From: Mansonella perstans
Lineage: Eukaryota; Nematoda; Chromadorea; Rhabditida; Onchocercidae
Length of the DNA: 64,000 bases
Assembly (NCBI GenBank): GCA_037074765.1
Contig: JBAMDO010000572.1
Location: 186,001 to 250,000, forward strand
Direction of reading: 5' to 3'
Shown here: piece after piece, positions 37,011-50,202 of the stretch
How positions within the stretch are numbered: position 1 is the stretch's first letter
Layout: every line of letters starts with the position of its first letter
Program-made: the position numbers and the translations under genes
The notes under the pieces: model-generated
Seen by the model: the letters and a program-made list of their open reading frames with translations, nothing else
Told to the model about the DNA's origin: nothing
Databases searched by the model: none

Positions 37011-39253
37011 TATAAGATTATACTTTCTTTTTTTGTTTTCGCATTCATATATCCGATTAAACGGATTTTAAATTATTTCCTGATCCCAATTGCTATGTTG
37101 GACTTTAAAGCTTTGGGTTTTACTATCCATGAAAATTTTTTTTGTGTAGTGTTTTTTCCTATATGCACCAATCGTTTTTGTACTTAATGGCTTCAGAAGC
37201 GTACAGTGATAGAATTTCCATTGCAAATTATTTTACTTTTTTTGCGTCTCCATCACTTTCATCTTGGAGGATAGAAAAAGATAGATCAGCTTGTTATCAG
37301 TGCGCTTATAAGTTTCATTTTCTTAGGTGACTCTTTTCTTCATGGTTGGTTGGTTGTTCATTATTTTCTTAGAATGCGAATTTAAAAAATGAATCCAACA
37401 TGATGTGGATTCAGTATTGAATATATGAATTTATTATCTTTTTGTTGATATGAATTCTACAGTAGCAGTTACCATTTGCATTGAGATTGCATTTCTTGAA
37501 GTTTTCGCTGCTACTTTGATAGTAATCAATCAATTTGATAAATGAAACATAAAATTGTTAATGGAATTCCTGATTTATTTACCGGTAAATATGTGTATCG
37601 TTACTTCTTTTCGACGCGTTTTGCATATAATATTTTCTTTGTTAATTCGTTTGTCTGTAATATAGAATTTTTATTACGACATTGACTGTGTTTTGGAGCA
37701 CTGTTCTCCACATTCGTATTATGTGAATTTCGATTTGTTTATGCATTAATATGAGAAATATTTTGTGTCTCTGTCATAATTAATTTGCGTATTCACAGTC
37801 AGTGAATTTGGATAGCTTTGCATTGTTGCATCTTAAACTACATATCTTTTCAAATAGTAACTTGAGAAGTAGGCACAACTCTCTGTGGTTGCTCATATTA
37901 ACATAGCGCTTTTAAAGACTTTAAGCTGCTTTAAAATTGGGTTAACTTTATATGTGTAGGCTAAATTTCGTGCATTTTATTCAGTGCCGTTGTTCACATC
38001 GATGAACATATTGGCGCGATATTAAAAGTAAATTGCTTAATCAATTTCCTTTTATATCGAATGAGATTTACTGGATAAAAGAATGTAATGTAGTGCACGA
38101 TTATATTTCAAAAATCCATATTTTCATTTAGAAGTGATTTAAAGAAATCTGTAATAATTTTCAATGTTTTACATACATTGAAAGAACTAGGAAGCTGTAT
38201 TATTTACATTTCTAATTAAAACTACACAATGCTGAAACAATCAACCACTACTGAGAAGACAATAAAGTGGTGTTGCAAAATTTATAGTGACAATTTAGTT
38301 TTATGATTCATTCATAAGGAAATTAAGAAAATATTTATTGGCAAAGTTTGTTCGAAAAAAAATTGAGACAATGTGCACATATCTGGAAGTGATGGAATTT
38401 GCAGCATTGCTATTAAAACATTTGAGCATTTTAAAACTTTGTCAGTGTTTCACTGTTTCTTTTTTTCTCGTGAATGACATTTTCAAATTAAAAAAAAAAA
38501 ATTTTTCAAATGTAGTTTTTTTATAAAAAATCCCCCAATCATGAGAAAAATCGTAGACTTTCAACTTGTTTGGGAAAAAAAAAGGATTGAATTCGATTCG
38601 AGTTCCAATGATGATGAAATCCATAATGTTGAAAGAACTTCAAAGATTTATTTATCATCATTTCACAATTTCACTCAGATTATTATTATTCATTTGGCCC
38701 TGAATTCGGTCACTAATATTTGTTGTTGTATAACACTACTGTGTAACTGCACCAATTGGACAAGCTTAATCGAATACAAACGCTTTTTTCTAGTATTCTT
38801 TCAAAATCGATAAAATTAGGAAATTCCTACAGTAACGATGGAGTGTCATCGATCAACCTGATACTCTAATTTAGGATCGGGATTTGTAAAGGAATATACA
38901 TCATCACTATTAGCAACAGCAGTATTTCTACTCACAAAACAGAAAGTAAATGATTGATTACTGACTTTATGTAATAACTAAAATCGATATTGTTTCATCA
39001 AAAAAAAAAAAAAAAAAAAGTAGTCAACAATAAAATAGTAGTCTTATTGGTGATTTGTGTTTAAAAGAAGTTTTGAAATTATTAAAAATATCGAATTTTT
39101 TATTCAACCTTGTTAGCCGTCATCAGTGGAATGTAGTTTTTGTGCCGAAAAATTGGACAGAATTTGAAAACAGGTACTATATACGAAAAGTGATATTCGC
39201 TTCTTTCAAAATTTCAAATATCTAAACAATAACAAATCTTTGAAAAACTCAAT
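37011..39253. other. Tail-to-tail intergenic region, BRE1 / STRAD
   Basis: About 2.2 kb of AT-rich sequence holding both 3' UTRs. A run of about 19 A lies at 39001-39020. An AATAAA on the minus strand at 39099-39104 lies about 150 nt past the STRAD stop and is a likely polyadenylation signal. No further gene is supported. Confidence 0.6.
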
Positions 39254-42157
39254 TTACACCATATCTGGCAGCAGAGATAAGAAAGAACGGTTCTTTCGAA
39301 TTGATTTCACGAAGGAATGCGTCAGGAGTTTTGGTACAGACCACCTGGAAAACACCTCTGACTAACGTAATTAATTAATACATATTTTGAAAGGATTGCA
39401 TTTTGGCTTATTTTCACCATGTTAAAAACAAATATTATTCGATCTTCTTTTTTAATATGAACAATAAATTATTTTATTCCCCAGAATAACCAAAAAATAG
39501 GATTTCTTGGGATTTTTCATCAAGTCATCAATGAATAATAGATCATGAAGAAATGTCACCCATTTTGTTCTCTTTTAAAAAAATGGGATTAAACTTGGGT
39601 AATGTTGTAAATTACACGACTCGCTAATTTAGTATGATAATCTAACAATGTTTCCAAAAACTGATTTTCACCCGTTTCAATTTACATTCCTGAATTATAA
39701 GAATAACCTGTCTTCTGGTAGAGGTTTAAGGCAATAATCTGTTATAACATGTAGTGATTCACTAAAACGCCGTCGCTGTTGATATTGTTGACTACGCTCC
39801 ATGTTTTCTAAAAATAATAAGATCAGTTTTTTGTGCTGAATCAGTATGAAAAACTTTGAAAATTAATATAAACATTAAATAACAAAAGAAAAAAATCCAA
39901 AAAATCTTACCTTTATCAGGAAGAGTTGTGCAGTCTAGTAGCCGTGGCGTTGTTCCTTTACTTTTTTCGAAAAGCATCTGAAAATCCTTACATAAAACAT
40001 ATGTAAGAACTGAACGATGTAATGAAAAATTATGTACACAGAAAGAGGAAGCGATCGAATAATCGAAACCATAAGCAATCGAATAATTAGAAATTATTTT
40101 TCACGAAAGTTTAACAAAACAGCACCTGTAATCGATCCATATCCGAAAAGGGTGGAAAACCATTGGCCATTTCGCATATCGTTATTCCAATGCTGTACAC
40201 ATCAGATGATAAACCATAACCATACAAATCCTAATGAAATTATTATCTAATTTAGAAGCAATAAAAATTCAAGAAGTTGAAAATTTCCGAAACTCGATAG
40301 TCTGCCAAAAGATAGACATATATTGACATGTTGTGAATTTTTGTCAAAACGATACACGATAATAGATCTATGGAATACTAAGCATCATATATTTATTCAT
40401 CTTTGTAAAACAAAGATTTCTCAACTCTTGATCGAGAGCTAATCGATGGCTTATTTTGAAGCGGGCTGCACATTTCATAATTAATAGGAAATTTTTTTGC
40501 ACACTGCAAAGTCTGATTAACTTGGGATATACTGACAAAGATAAATGAATGTATTAGGAAAGGTACACGTTCAAAAGCTTCTCTAAGGATCTTCACATAA
40601 ACTATGTTGCATAGAGGCTTTGTACTCAATATTTATTAATTTTCTCTCCTGGATCTTTCGTCTGCAGTTTCTTATTTTTAACTCACCTGTTTCAATATTT
40701 CAGGTGCTAACCACAGCAGTTCATCGGAAATTTCAGCATCAAAGTTATGCAAAACATTGTCAGCACCAGTTAGCTCATTATGCTGTAAAAATAAACAGTG
40801 GCGAAAGCCAGTCAATTTCACAATGCCCGTTGAATGTAGTAAAATATGACTGCATCGAATAGACCTAAAATTTTATTTGACCTTTTAAACTTCAAATTTA
40901 TGTCAATAACGAATAATGAAAGATTTCAGTCTTGGACTAACAATAAAAATAAATTTTGTTTTTTAATACTCACTCATCATGACTTCTTCATTAATAGTGC
41001 CAGTTGCATAACATACTTTCATGCTCTGGCATTATTTTTCTATCAACAAATGGTTATAAAAAATTACAACAGATGATGCTTCTAACAAGCTCATAATATG
41101 TGAAAACCAGAAATAAAAAACTAACCTATGGACAATTTTTTGATCGTGTAAGTATTGTACGGCCAGCAGAATATTTTTAAGAATTTGAGCAATAGCTTTT
41201 TCAGGCAGACCACATGGATAGTGATTATGTAGCACATGTAAAACCGAACCTGAAATATAATGAAAACAAGAACAATCCAGTCAATCGAAAAAAAGACAAT
41301 GATAACAGTTTATAAGGATATTAGTATCAATATAGAATCTGCAAACTTATAATACCTGAAATCTGAAATATAGTATATATTAGTGTTTACCAACAAAAGA
41401 AACATGAATTTCTTTCCATCGAAATCTTGAATTTAAGTCCAAAATATAAAAGTATTGATCTTTCCAATAAGCCTTCGTAAGGATTAAATTATTCATAACA
41501 AATGATAAAGAGTAAAGTCTTAAAATCATTTTCAAAAAAACAAACGGAGATCGCAATAGGTTGAGAATACATAAACATCAGTTCCCACAGAAATTATTTG
41601 ATTAACTGAAATAATACACGGATGAGATAGCCATTTCAAAAACCATACTTCTTTCTGGAATAAATATAATTAAAAGAAAACGATACTATTTATGAATAAA
41701 TACAAGCTAAAGAAATACGATTAATTTCTAATCTTAATTCTAAAAAGAATCACATAGCATTGCAAGTTTTACTTGATTTCAATATTAATATAAGGACTTT
41801 TTTGAAATTTTGAAATAGACAACGATTTCAATACTAACATAAGGACTTTTTCGAAAATTTAAAATAAACAACAACCTTTATCGTCTCATAATCCATTTTT
41901 TCGGTGGGCAATATACGTAGAGCAGCGAGACTTTCATCTACCAATTGCTTTACAAGTAAAACATCGCTTAATCCAGAACATGCCTTACCTTGTAAAAAAA
42001 ATAAATTCATAACATTTCTTTCTGGAAATAAGAAATTCATTTTCAAAAGTTTAACAGCTTCAAAATTAAGAAAATAAATTTGCAAACGTATTTTTAAATA
42101 TTTTTATAAATCATTACCCAATGTTCCACATACAGTGAAATTGGGCAACGAGATCAT
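39254..42157 (-). CDS. strd-1: STRAD pseudokinase (STE20-related adaptor; STRD-1)
   Basis: Pseudokinase partner of LKB1/PAR-4 and MO25 in cell polarity and energy signalling. Exons: 42157-42118, 41988-41876, 41654-41546, 41249-about 41122, 41025-40974, possible 14-nt exon 40864-40851, 40782-40687, 40230-40126, 39977-39911, 39807-39708, 39344-39254; about 300 residues. The usual VAIK lysine is Arg (ESLAALRIL), as in the VRRI of human STRAD. Other family matches are LLAVQYLHDQKIVHR, LLWLAPEILKQ in place of APE, GYGLSSDVYSIGITICEMAN, MLFEKSKGTTPRLLDC and LLTHSFVKSIRKN. The catalytic HRD Asp is missing. The protein starts just before the Gly loop and ends LSLLPDMV, without the C-terminal WEF motif that binds MO25 in vertebrates. 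Junctions around 41122, 40974 and 40851 are the weakest part of the model. Confidence 0.88.
40851..40864 (-). other. strd-1: Candidate 14-nt microexon of STRAD
   Basis: The exon ending at 40974 is in phase 1, while the exon starting at 40782 needs phase 0. The interval 40864-40851, bounded by TTTTAG| and |GTCATA, changes phase 1 to phase 0 and supplies SLFDA. With it, the activation-segment length is close to that of human STRAD. Confidence 0.35.
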
Positions 42158-44639
42158 CACTTCAACATGCTAACTTTTCGGCTCCTTTGAAACATTAAAT
42201 TATACTGAAAAGATAAATTCTAGAAAATTTGATAATTTTAAAATACAGCGCCCAATCATACATATTCTATTTCATCTTATACATAGGAAATTATTTTTAT
42301 GATGTATCAGAATTGATTTTATCAGTAATTGAGTACCATGAACAAGGTGCTTCATTCTTTATTTTTTCAGCATCAAAAATCAAAAATATTTATTTTGCAT
42401 CATTTAAAAGCTAATTTCTTTCTTTCTATACTTCATACCATTTCACTCTAGTCGTCCCATGCTTCCAAAAAAAAAAAAAAAAAAAAAAAAATTTATAATA
42501 AAATTAAATCAACATGTAGTAATGTGACTCAAACATCAAAAAGTAGTGGATGAAATTGAAAATGATTCCTATTCGTTAAGCATGAAATACATCACAAATC
42601 AATGTGCATTTTTAAAAAAAAAATTTAAAAAAAAAAATGTAGACGTTTTAAAATGTAGACGAACATATTTATTTCGTTTTTTTACTAGAGCACTTTGAAA
42701 AGCCGCAAGATTTCGAGCAAAATATTTTATAGAAAAATCTAACAACAGAATGATGGTATTCCTGTGCAGTAAATGGATAATTCTGTTGGATTCTTAAGTT
42801 TATAAATAATTGCAAATTTTTCTGATGAAAGACAAAAAATTATTTAATATAAAAAGGAAAATAACCATCTAACTATCTCCTAAATTCTACAAAAGTACAG
42901 CCAAGTTTAAAGTAGTAGACACTAAAAAGATAGGAGCAAATAAGCTTGGATTTTAGATTATTAAAAACTACGAAACCCAGAATCTAACCTAGTTCATGGA
43001 CCTAATCACAGTTTTGCAAATGAAATAGATGGAAAATGGATTGAACCAAATAGTTCGTTTAGCTTCACATCGAAGAAAAATGAGCAGCAACTCATTAACA
43101 TAAGTATTCACATAATTATTACATAAAATCTAAACCCTAACAACATGGAAAATATCTTTTAACAAAAGTAAAATATTCCAACTTCGCGTAATACACAAAT
43201 TTTTGGTATTCGGCCAGAAACAACCCAAACCTAAATCAATAGGAACTGATGAAAAATCCTGAAAAGGAATTTGGTGTTACTCTGTACAAATTAAAATACT
43301 TTTTCCATGCTCTGAAAGCCCATACAAATTGACAAGAATAAAATCTTAAACACCAGTAAAGAGATTTACCAGCAAATAATTCATAAAATCACAAAAGTAA
43401 TAAAATAATTCATAAAATCAAAAGATGCTATATAATTAATGGAGGAGAAGCAATAAAGCAATTTCCACAACAAAAAGTATGCAAATATCAGCCCCTATTG
43501 TACATAAGCGAAAATCATAATGTGCCTAGCAATGCCTAGCAACTGTCCGTACCTAATCATTACATATTATACTATTATACTATTCGAGTTTTACTAGGAT
43601 TTTCATTCCCATTTAAATCATTATTGAGATTTTGAGTACTGAATAGTGGTAGAAAGGTCGGTGCTGAGCACTAAAAACATTCTACATTTTTTATGAACAT
43701 CTTTTTTATGTAAAACTTCATCACTGCTTTTAGTGCCTTAGAATACATAATGATGGTAAATTCTTTCATACACCGAAATGTAATTTTGTAAAAGATATAT
43801 TACAATATATTGGTCATTTCACTGCTTATTTTAATTCGTTTAAAGCGATTATCAGAACAACTAAAAACAAAGATATATTGTAATATATCTTTCTTTTACA
43901 ATTTTTTTCCTTTTTTTTTTACAAAATTAAAATACAAAACAAAAAAGCGGAATACATAAAGGAAAACATAATGTATAGCCACCGAAACTTACTTTTCCTT
44001 AATTATTTTTCAAGTACAGCTGCAACCAATTTTTCATATATGAGAAAGAGAACTAAAAGTTTGAAACAGACATTTTTTGCAAAAGAAAGACTCACGCTGA
44101 AAGACAGGAACATAATATGATATGGCATTCTTGATGAAAAAGCAAAATAATGCTTTGTGTCATGTTTAATCTACAAAATTTGGCTCCTGAAGAAAAAGGA
44201 ATTCCAACTTTTTCATCAACTGCCTCAATGCTCTCAAAAAAATATCTCAAAAAAGAAAATCTTTAGCATATTTGCTAAAAAGTGAAATGAAGTATTATGA
44301 AAGACAAACATAGGGAAACATGATATGAAATAGAGGTTATCACAAATGGAAAACTCTAGAAAAATATAAATTAATCGAGTTGTGCCAAAATTTATTGTCA
44401 GAAAAATTATCTGGATTATGGGCGTTGTTGTATGTCAGCTTATTAGGTCTTCTTCCAAAATTGACGAATTACTTGTACTTATAGAAAGTTAAGCTTAGCC
44501 CCAAACAGAAAATTGGATTTCAAATTTGAAATGCTTTACACTAAAAAAAGTATTTAAAAAATCTGAAGTAATAAAACTGAACGATAGTAGACATTTGATC
44601 ATCCAAAAAGACGGCTATTTTCAACGCAATTCATCATTG
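42158..44639. other. Intergenic region between roquin and STRAD
   Basis: About 2.5 kb, very A/T-rich, with a run of about 25 A at 42467-42490 and the palindromic element annotated separately. It holds the STRAD upstream region and the roquin 3' UTR. I see no coding exons. Confidence 0.55.
43787..43900. repeat. Inverted-repeat (hairpin) element
   Basis: The left arm at 43787-43810 (TGTAAAAGATATATTACAAT plus four bases) is matched in reverse complement at 43873-43900, with one small insertion. The arms are about 24-28 bp apart by about 62 bp. Flanking TAATTTT and ATTTTTT extend the symmetry weakly. It could be a small MITE-like element or a chance AT palindrome. Confidence 0.5.
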
Positions 44640-47600
44640 TCAGGTAATTGTTACATCTTTCTCTGATTTATTTCGATTTTCTGTTTGCAAAGATAATCTT
44701 TGCAAATCGTCTTTATCATCACTTTCATCAGCATCAATGCTCTCAGGGTACTGCAGAGTTTCCAGGCACCTGAAATGCGACATAAATGTGAAAGAAATCA
44801 TAGAAAAAGTTTGCCTTCACTAACTTTGGACGTTTAATTACCGCATTTAGCGGTAATTTAAACGATATTTGCCTCCTACTACATTTCATTACAATGAATT
44901 TGCAATACCGAAATAGCAAAAAGTAAAAATCTAAGATGTGTTAGCAATAATTAATGGATCATAAATATGACTTAATTCGATTCGTTAAATTCAAACTTTA
45001 ATTTTGTCTCGATTTTTCCAATTTTTCAAAGAAAAACCGACACAGCACCTTTTATAAAGAAATATATTATAATATTTCATGTTTCAGAAGAATTAACAGT
45101 TCTCCGTCAACTTCATTATTTTTTGTTGCATAACCTCCTGAACACAAGGATTACATCTTATCTGAAAGGAAAATAAAAAAATTGGTTTATCTTGAAACCA
45201 ACTTTTTTGTTCTAAACTCTACTTCTAATGAAGAATGGCTCTTTTGTGAACATGAACATTTGAAAGATTTTAGAAATCCATTAATCTTCACCATTATATC
45301 ATACAATATGTAAAATAAAAGGGATCTTAAGCTGCATCATTCCTCATTAAACCATTCTTCTTTTTCGAAAAAAAAACGAAATCACTTAGCCAAGTGTAAA
45401 AAATTAAGTTAACCAATGGACACTGTCCTGGATCTAGGACAAATTTGGAGGCTCAATTAGTATTTGATATTGTGCCGGGCAAACTTCATCACTTAATCAC
45501 TAAAAACAGATCTTTCGTACTAGTATGAAAAAAAATTGAACTGTCTTCACTGATTTGTGCTAACATCGCCTTATAATGGTGCATTTATACATTTTTTCCG
45601 AACTTCCGACCTCTGTTATAATGAGCTTAAAAAAAATTAGTACCTTCCTGAAATACAGCCTAAAGATGAAGAGGCTGGAAAAATCGGTGTCATACCAACG
45701 GGTAGATCAGTACATTCAGGAACTCCAATTTGTATCAATGCGGATGGTGGCAATAGCGGTGAAGGAACGAAGCAATTAATTGCTGGTATCATCAAAGATG
45801 CTAGCGGGGTTCGTGGTGCCAGAAAAGACTGTGTCAATGGTACCAAATTTCGAGTTACAGCCACTGAAAAAATAAAAAAGTGGTGACGGTAACAACTCCA
45901 GAAAAATGAATAAGAATTATACTTTATGTAAGAAGAGTACAGAAGACAGTCAAGACTATTCCAAGAAAAATACAATCATATATATATATATATATATATG
46001 TTGCGAAATCTTTTTGTTTTTATTTGAATTTTCGAAACAACAAACGAAATCATCAAATTGGACTTAATGTTTGTCCATTCGTTTATTTATTTAATAACTT
46101 CACATTTACAGCATAACACAAGAATGTAAACAGTAAGCAAACTTGCAATAAAAATAACAACGTAAGTTTACAAACTAACTGGATAAATCCTTCGCCTCAA
46201 CAAAACCATTGCTTTCAGCAACTGATAATGGGCCAATTGCTGAAACATTCAACAAACGTGGAAGATTTGCCACTTGCAGTCGTGGGAATGCTGTATGAGA
46301 TACAACGTATTCTGTTGGCTCAATGAAAACATGTCGAGAATCTGATTGTACTCGATGTACAGAAGCATGAAATCCATTTTTGGCAAACGCATATGCATAT
46401 TGTAAACCAGTAGGATAAATACAATCAGCTGCTATTTCTTTCAAATTTGAAAAATTCCTAAGAATTAAGAAATTTAACTATTGGATGTTGAAAGTTCATT
46501 TTTGTTTGAAGTAATTCAAATATCAATTAACTTACCGAGAAAAACATGTTTTATAACTGCGGTCTCTTCGACGACATAAAGGATGTACATATTTAGTTGT
46601 AGAAACAAATTTGTCTATGTTCCTGAAAATATTGCAAATAAAAGAAAGGTTTGATAAACCAACCACGAAAAAAATAATGACAAAGATTGTTTGCGCACTT
46701 CAAGTAATAGTTTTTTAAATTTATGATTTTCTCAACTTCTAAAAAAACAATCCATTTGAAAGAAACTAAACATTACCTTGTCCGCATGAACTCCACATAT
46801 GTTTTTATTATGAATAATAAAGAATCGAACAAATCTACTGCCAATGACCAGTCTGGTAACTCTGAAATAAATCTCTCTCAAAAAGAAAATAAAGTGTCTT
46901 TAAAAACCTGATGTTAAAATTGCGATGCGTAAGCCTATGTCAGATAGTACAGCAAATGTCTAAATATTTAACCAGACTCTGCGAATAAAGACTTATTTGA
47001 TCAAGGATAACAGCTTACTTGCCACTGAAATTCTTATAACAAGTTCTGGAACAAAATGTTATTAAATGAAATGTTTGTAAACAGCAACTCAATGCCACAT
47101 AGTAAAATCTGCCTTACACATTTGCTATTTTGCTTAACATAACTAAAAAAAGATCGTTTTTTAGCTAAAAAAGAAAAAAAAAAACTCAGCCATGCTGCCC
47201 ACATTTCCTACGTTTAACAGCTTACTTTTTTGCTTAATTTTCAAATTTACCATTTAAGTAATCAAAGCTGACGAAGCGTTCGAAATGCTCAAATGTTGGA
47301 ATAAGCATATTTCGTTCAGAACTTCGTTCTATTGTTGCTTTCAAATCACTGATTTGTTGTTCGAATTCTCTAGTTGACTGAAGCTTAAAAACAATAAAAT
47401 GAATTTAGTTCAAGCAAGAATCAATGAAAAAGAATAATATGACTAATCTATAGACCATCAAAACGAGAAGATTATTAATGTCAACAGCTCCCACAAAACA
47501 ACTGAAAAAGTTCTTATACATGAAGTCAATGATTTAAAAAATTTGACCAAAAGAGTGCTTTACTTGCATCTCTTTTAACCAAATCCAATCCTTTCTTTTA

Positions 47601-50202
47601 CTACTAAAAGTCTATGAAAAGCTCCACAAACTTTTATTAATGGAATAATCTTGAAAATCCAAATAGCTTACTTTGTCAATAATGCTTTGCATATAAGATC
47701 TGTGATGTTGGTCGCCATACAGTAAAGTCGACCATTGATCTGGGGATATACGTAAACCTTGCTCGAATGCTACTTGTACGATTTGTGCATCATGCTCACG
47801 ACGCAATGCGCCATAATCACGAAACTGCGTTTTCAACTGCATTAGTGAATCACCTTCACGTTTTAATATCTGCAAAAGAAGTTAGTGTATTAAGTATTTT
47901 TACTGTAGCAAAATTTACTATTATATATGCTTTTTCAAAATTGGAAATGAACATTATCTAGAAGCAATATACCCAGTAATCAACTGTAAAGCTATCCTGT
48001 TCAAACTTTGAATAATTTGGAGAGAAAAAACAGCAAGAACTAAATTGTTGATTGAAAAATCAAATTTTAACAGTTTAAAAAATCCAGCAATTAAACATTC
48101 ATATAAATAAATAATTTCTGAATAGCTTACATTAAAGCAACTAGCTCGATAAAGTAATTGCACAACATGGCCAACACAGGTTTTGGAAGCTTGCGGATAA
48201 TCTTCCCGTAATGTTTGCACAATATATAACATCAAAGTTTTACGAGACATCAATGTACCATCCGAAAGCATCAATAAAATGAGATTCAGAACTTCTTCTT
48301 GCATTGCTCAAAATAAAATCTTGTAATATAATGTGATAAAAAAAATTCATAAAATCCGATTTATCAATCAATTCCGATCCCAAGCTTATTATTATCCTTC
48401 AGATATGCACTATTTATCTTTTTCCTCTTATATCTACTTCAAATTTACATTTTAAATATAAGGCGTTCAACTCAAACTTTTCATTTTGAAACGTCGCCTT
48501 CGGAAAAAAAAAAACGACATCATCGAAGGATAAATCGCACACAAGCAGATATACAGCCATGTTAACATACTTACTATTTCCCACTTCAGTATAATTTCAA
48601 CAACCTATCATAACCTCAAAATTATGTCGACTTTAACTTTTAGAATTATTCAGTTTTATGAGAAACGAGTAAAATTGCCAAGGTGCAAGTTATCATCAAC
48701 AAGAACTGTCCATTTTTATAGTCTATTTAGTAGCAAGAATTAAGAATTTTGAGGACTGAAATAGTTTTTAGCAGTTAATTACTAGGAATATTCTTTTGAC
48801 CGGCATGTATTACTTGAATTTTAAATTAGAAATTAATTACCTGGACCTAAAAATTGGCATCCCCTAGAACGGATAGCAGACCAAAGAATTGCTGATTTGT
48901 TAGAATTATCTTGATGATAAATAATCAATTCTGAAAGAGCACGTCTTGCCAAACCACGTGCTGTTTTAAGTGCCCGCTGTAGGCCCTTGCATTCCACTAA
49001 CTGATAACACAATAATGATATCAATTTGCGCTGCATTGGTCTACTTAACTGATCACTCCAAACACTTCCTCCTGAAATGAAATTTCAGAGAATATTCCAT
49101 TATTCTAGAAAACTCTTGCAAAACTGTAAGCATGAAGTTGAAATTGAAGAAAGTAGAAGAAAAATAATAAAAAAACCTTTTACGTTGAATTAACGTAATT
49201 GTTTATTGCACAAAAACTCTGACTGTTTTGCTTTAAAAGTTCTCAATATTAGTGATCGCTATAATATAAAAAATTACCAAATAAGCATTGAACAGGATGT
49301 AAATAAGAAGCTAGTTCTACAAGGGTCGATTCAATATGTCGATATTCTTTGGGAAGTTCTTCATATATTCCAGGCTCCTTATCAATAAATTCTGATAGAA
49401 CTGAGAGTAGCGCAAGATTCGGCGGCAATTTGTAAAAAGGAAGAGAAATTACTGCCTGGAAAAATGAAAAAGGACATTTTCTCAAAACTATTAGCTTGCA
49501 GTTTGAAGAATAAATCGAGTTAATTAATTCATAATCATTGTTTCTTAATGATTGTTTATATTACAAGTAAAAGACTTTGTATCATACAATATCCTAAATT
49601 CTATCAAACATTTAAGAGTGATACAATCAATTATTAAATCAAAAATAGTTTTATTCCTCGAATGCCTTTCCTAATCCTGTTTAATTATTGAATAGTTGAT
49701 TTTAAATTTACATTTAGGAAATTCTGCAACATACCTGATCTAAAGGACAGTTATTTTTGTTAAGCTTCTTAAGGCAATTACGGCATATTGTATGACCACA
49801 AGCGAGATTTATTGGCAATTTTTTGGAACTAAAAATCTGAAATATATTTCAATCAAATAAAGGAATCTGAGTTAGCTTACTTATTTGGATCACAATACTT
49901 TTCAATCATATAACTAATTTTTTTACCATATTACTATAAATAAACTATAAGAAAATCCTTCTAAAATTCTCTTCAAACAAGAAATAATTTTCTAAAATTC
50001 CCAGAAAAATTTGATACTAATTCCTGGTAAGCCAGTAATGAAGTTTCCAGCATAATAATGAAAGTATAAAACAAACATATTAATTTTTAATTTAATTTAT
50101 AGTTGATTTAAAATGAAAATGGAAAGGAGTAAAATTTACTTCTGAACAAGTACGGCAACAAAGTACATCAGACCATGAAGCACTCTGTCCTGCAGGGGCC
50201 AT
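44640..50202 (-). CDS. rle-1: Roquin-family RING E3 ligase / RNA-binding protein (RLE-1)
   Basis: Thirteen exons, about 635 residues: 50202-50140, 49836-49735, 49455-49278, 49071-48841, 48306-48131, 47869-47672, 47383-47251, 47045-47019, 46861-46777, 46622-46536, 46457-46180, 45863-45644, 44769-44640. The N-terminal RING (about 14-52) has [13 protein letters not shown] and CPLDQ, the roquin form ending in Asp. Then comes the ROQ region: [84 protein letters not shown] and SYMQSIIDK. These are near-identical to vertebrate roquin, which binds stem-loops in mRNA 3' UTRs and recruits decay factors. In C. elegans RLE-1 ubiquitinates DAF-16. After the ROQ/HEPN part, the expected CCCH finger is poorly kept (see findings). 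The C-terminal part is Pro/Ser/Leu-rich and much shorter than in RC3H1 (about 1130 residues). Confidence 0.93.
45978..46000. repeat. (AT)n microsatellite in a roquin intron
   Basis: An uninterrupted alternating TA run between the exons 46457-46180 and 45863-45644 of roquin. Confidence 0.85.

Noticed and set aside
38338..38813. Several short open frames on both strands between BRE1 and STRAD
   Set aside because: Overlapping, AT-driven amino-acid composition, no splice sites that link them.
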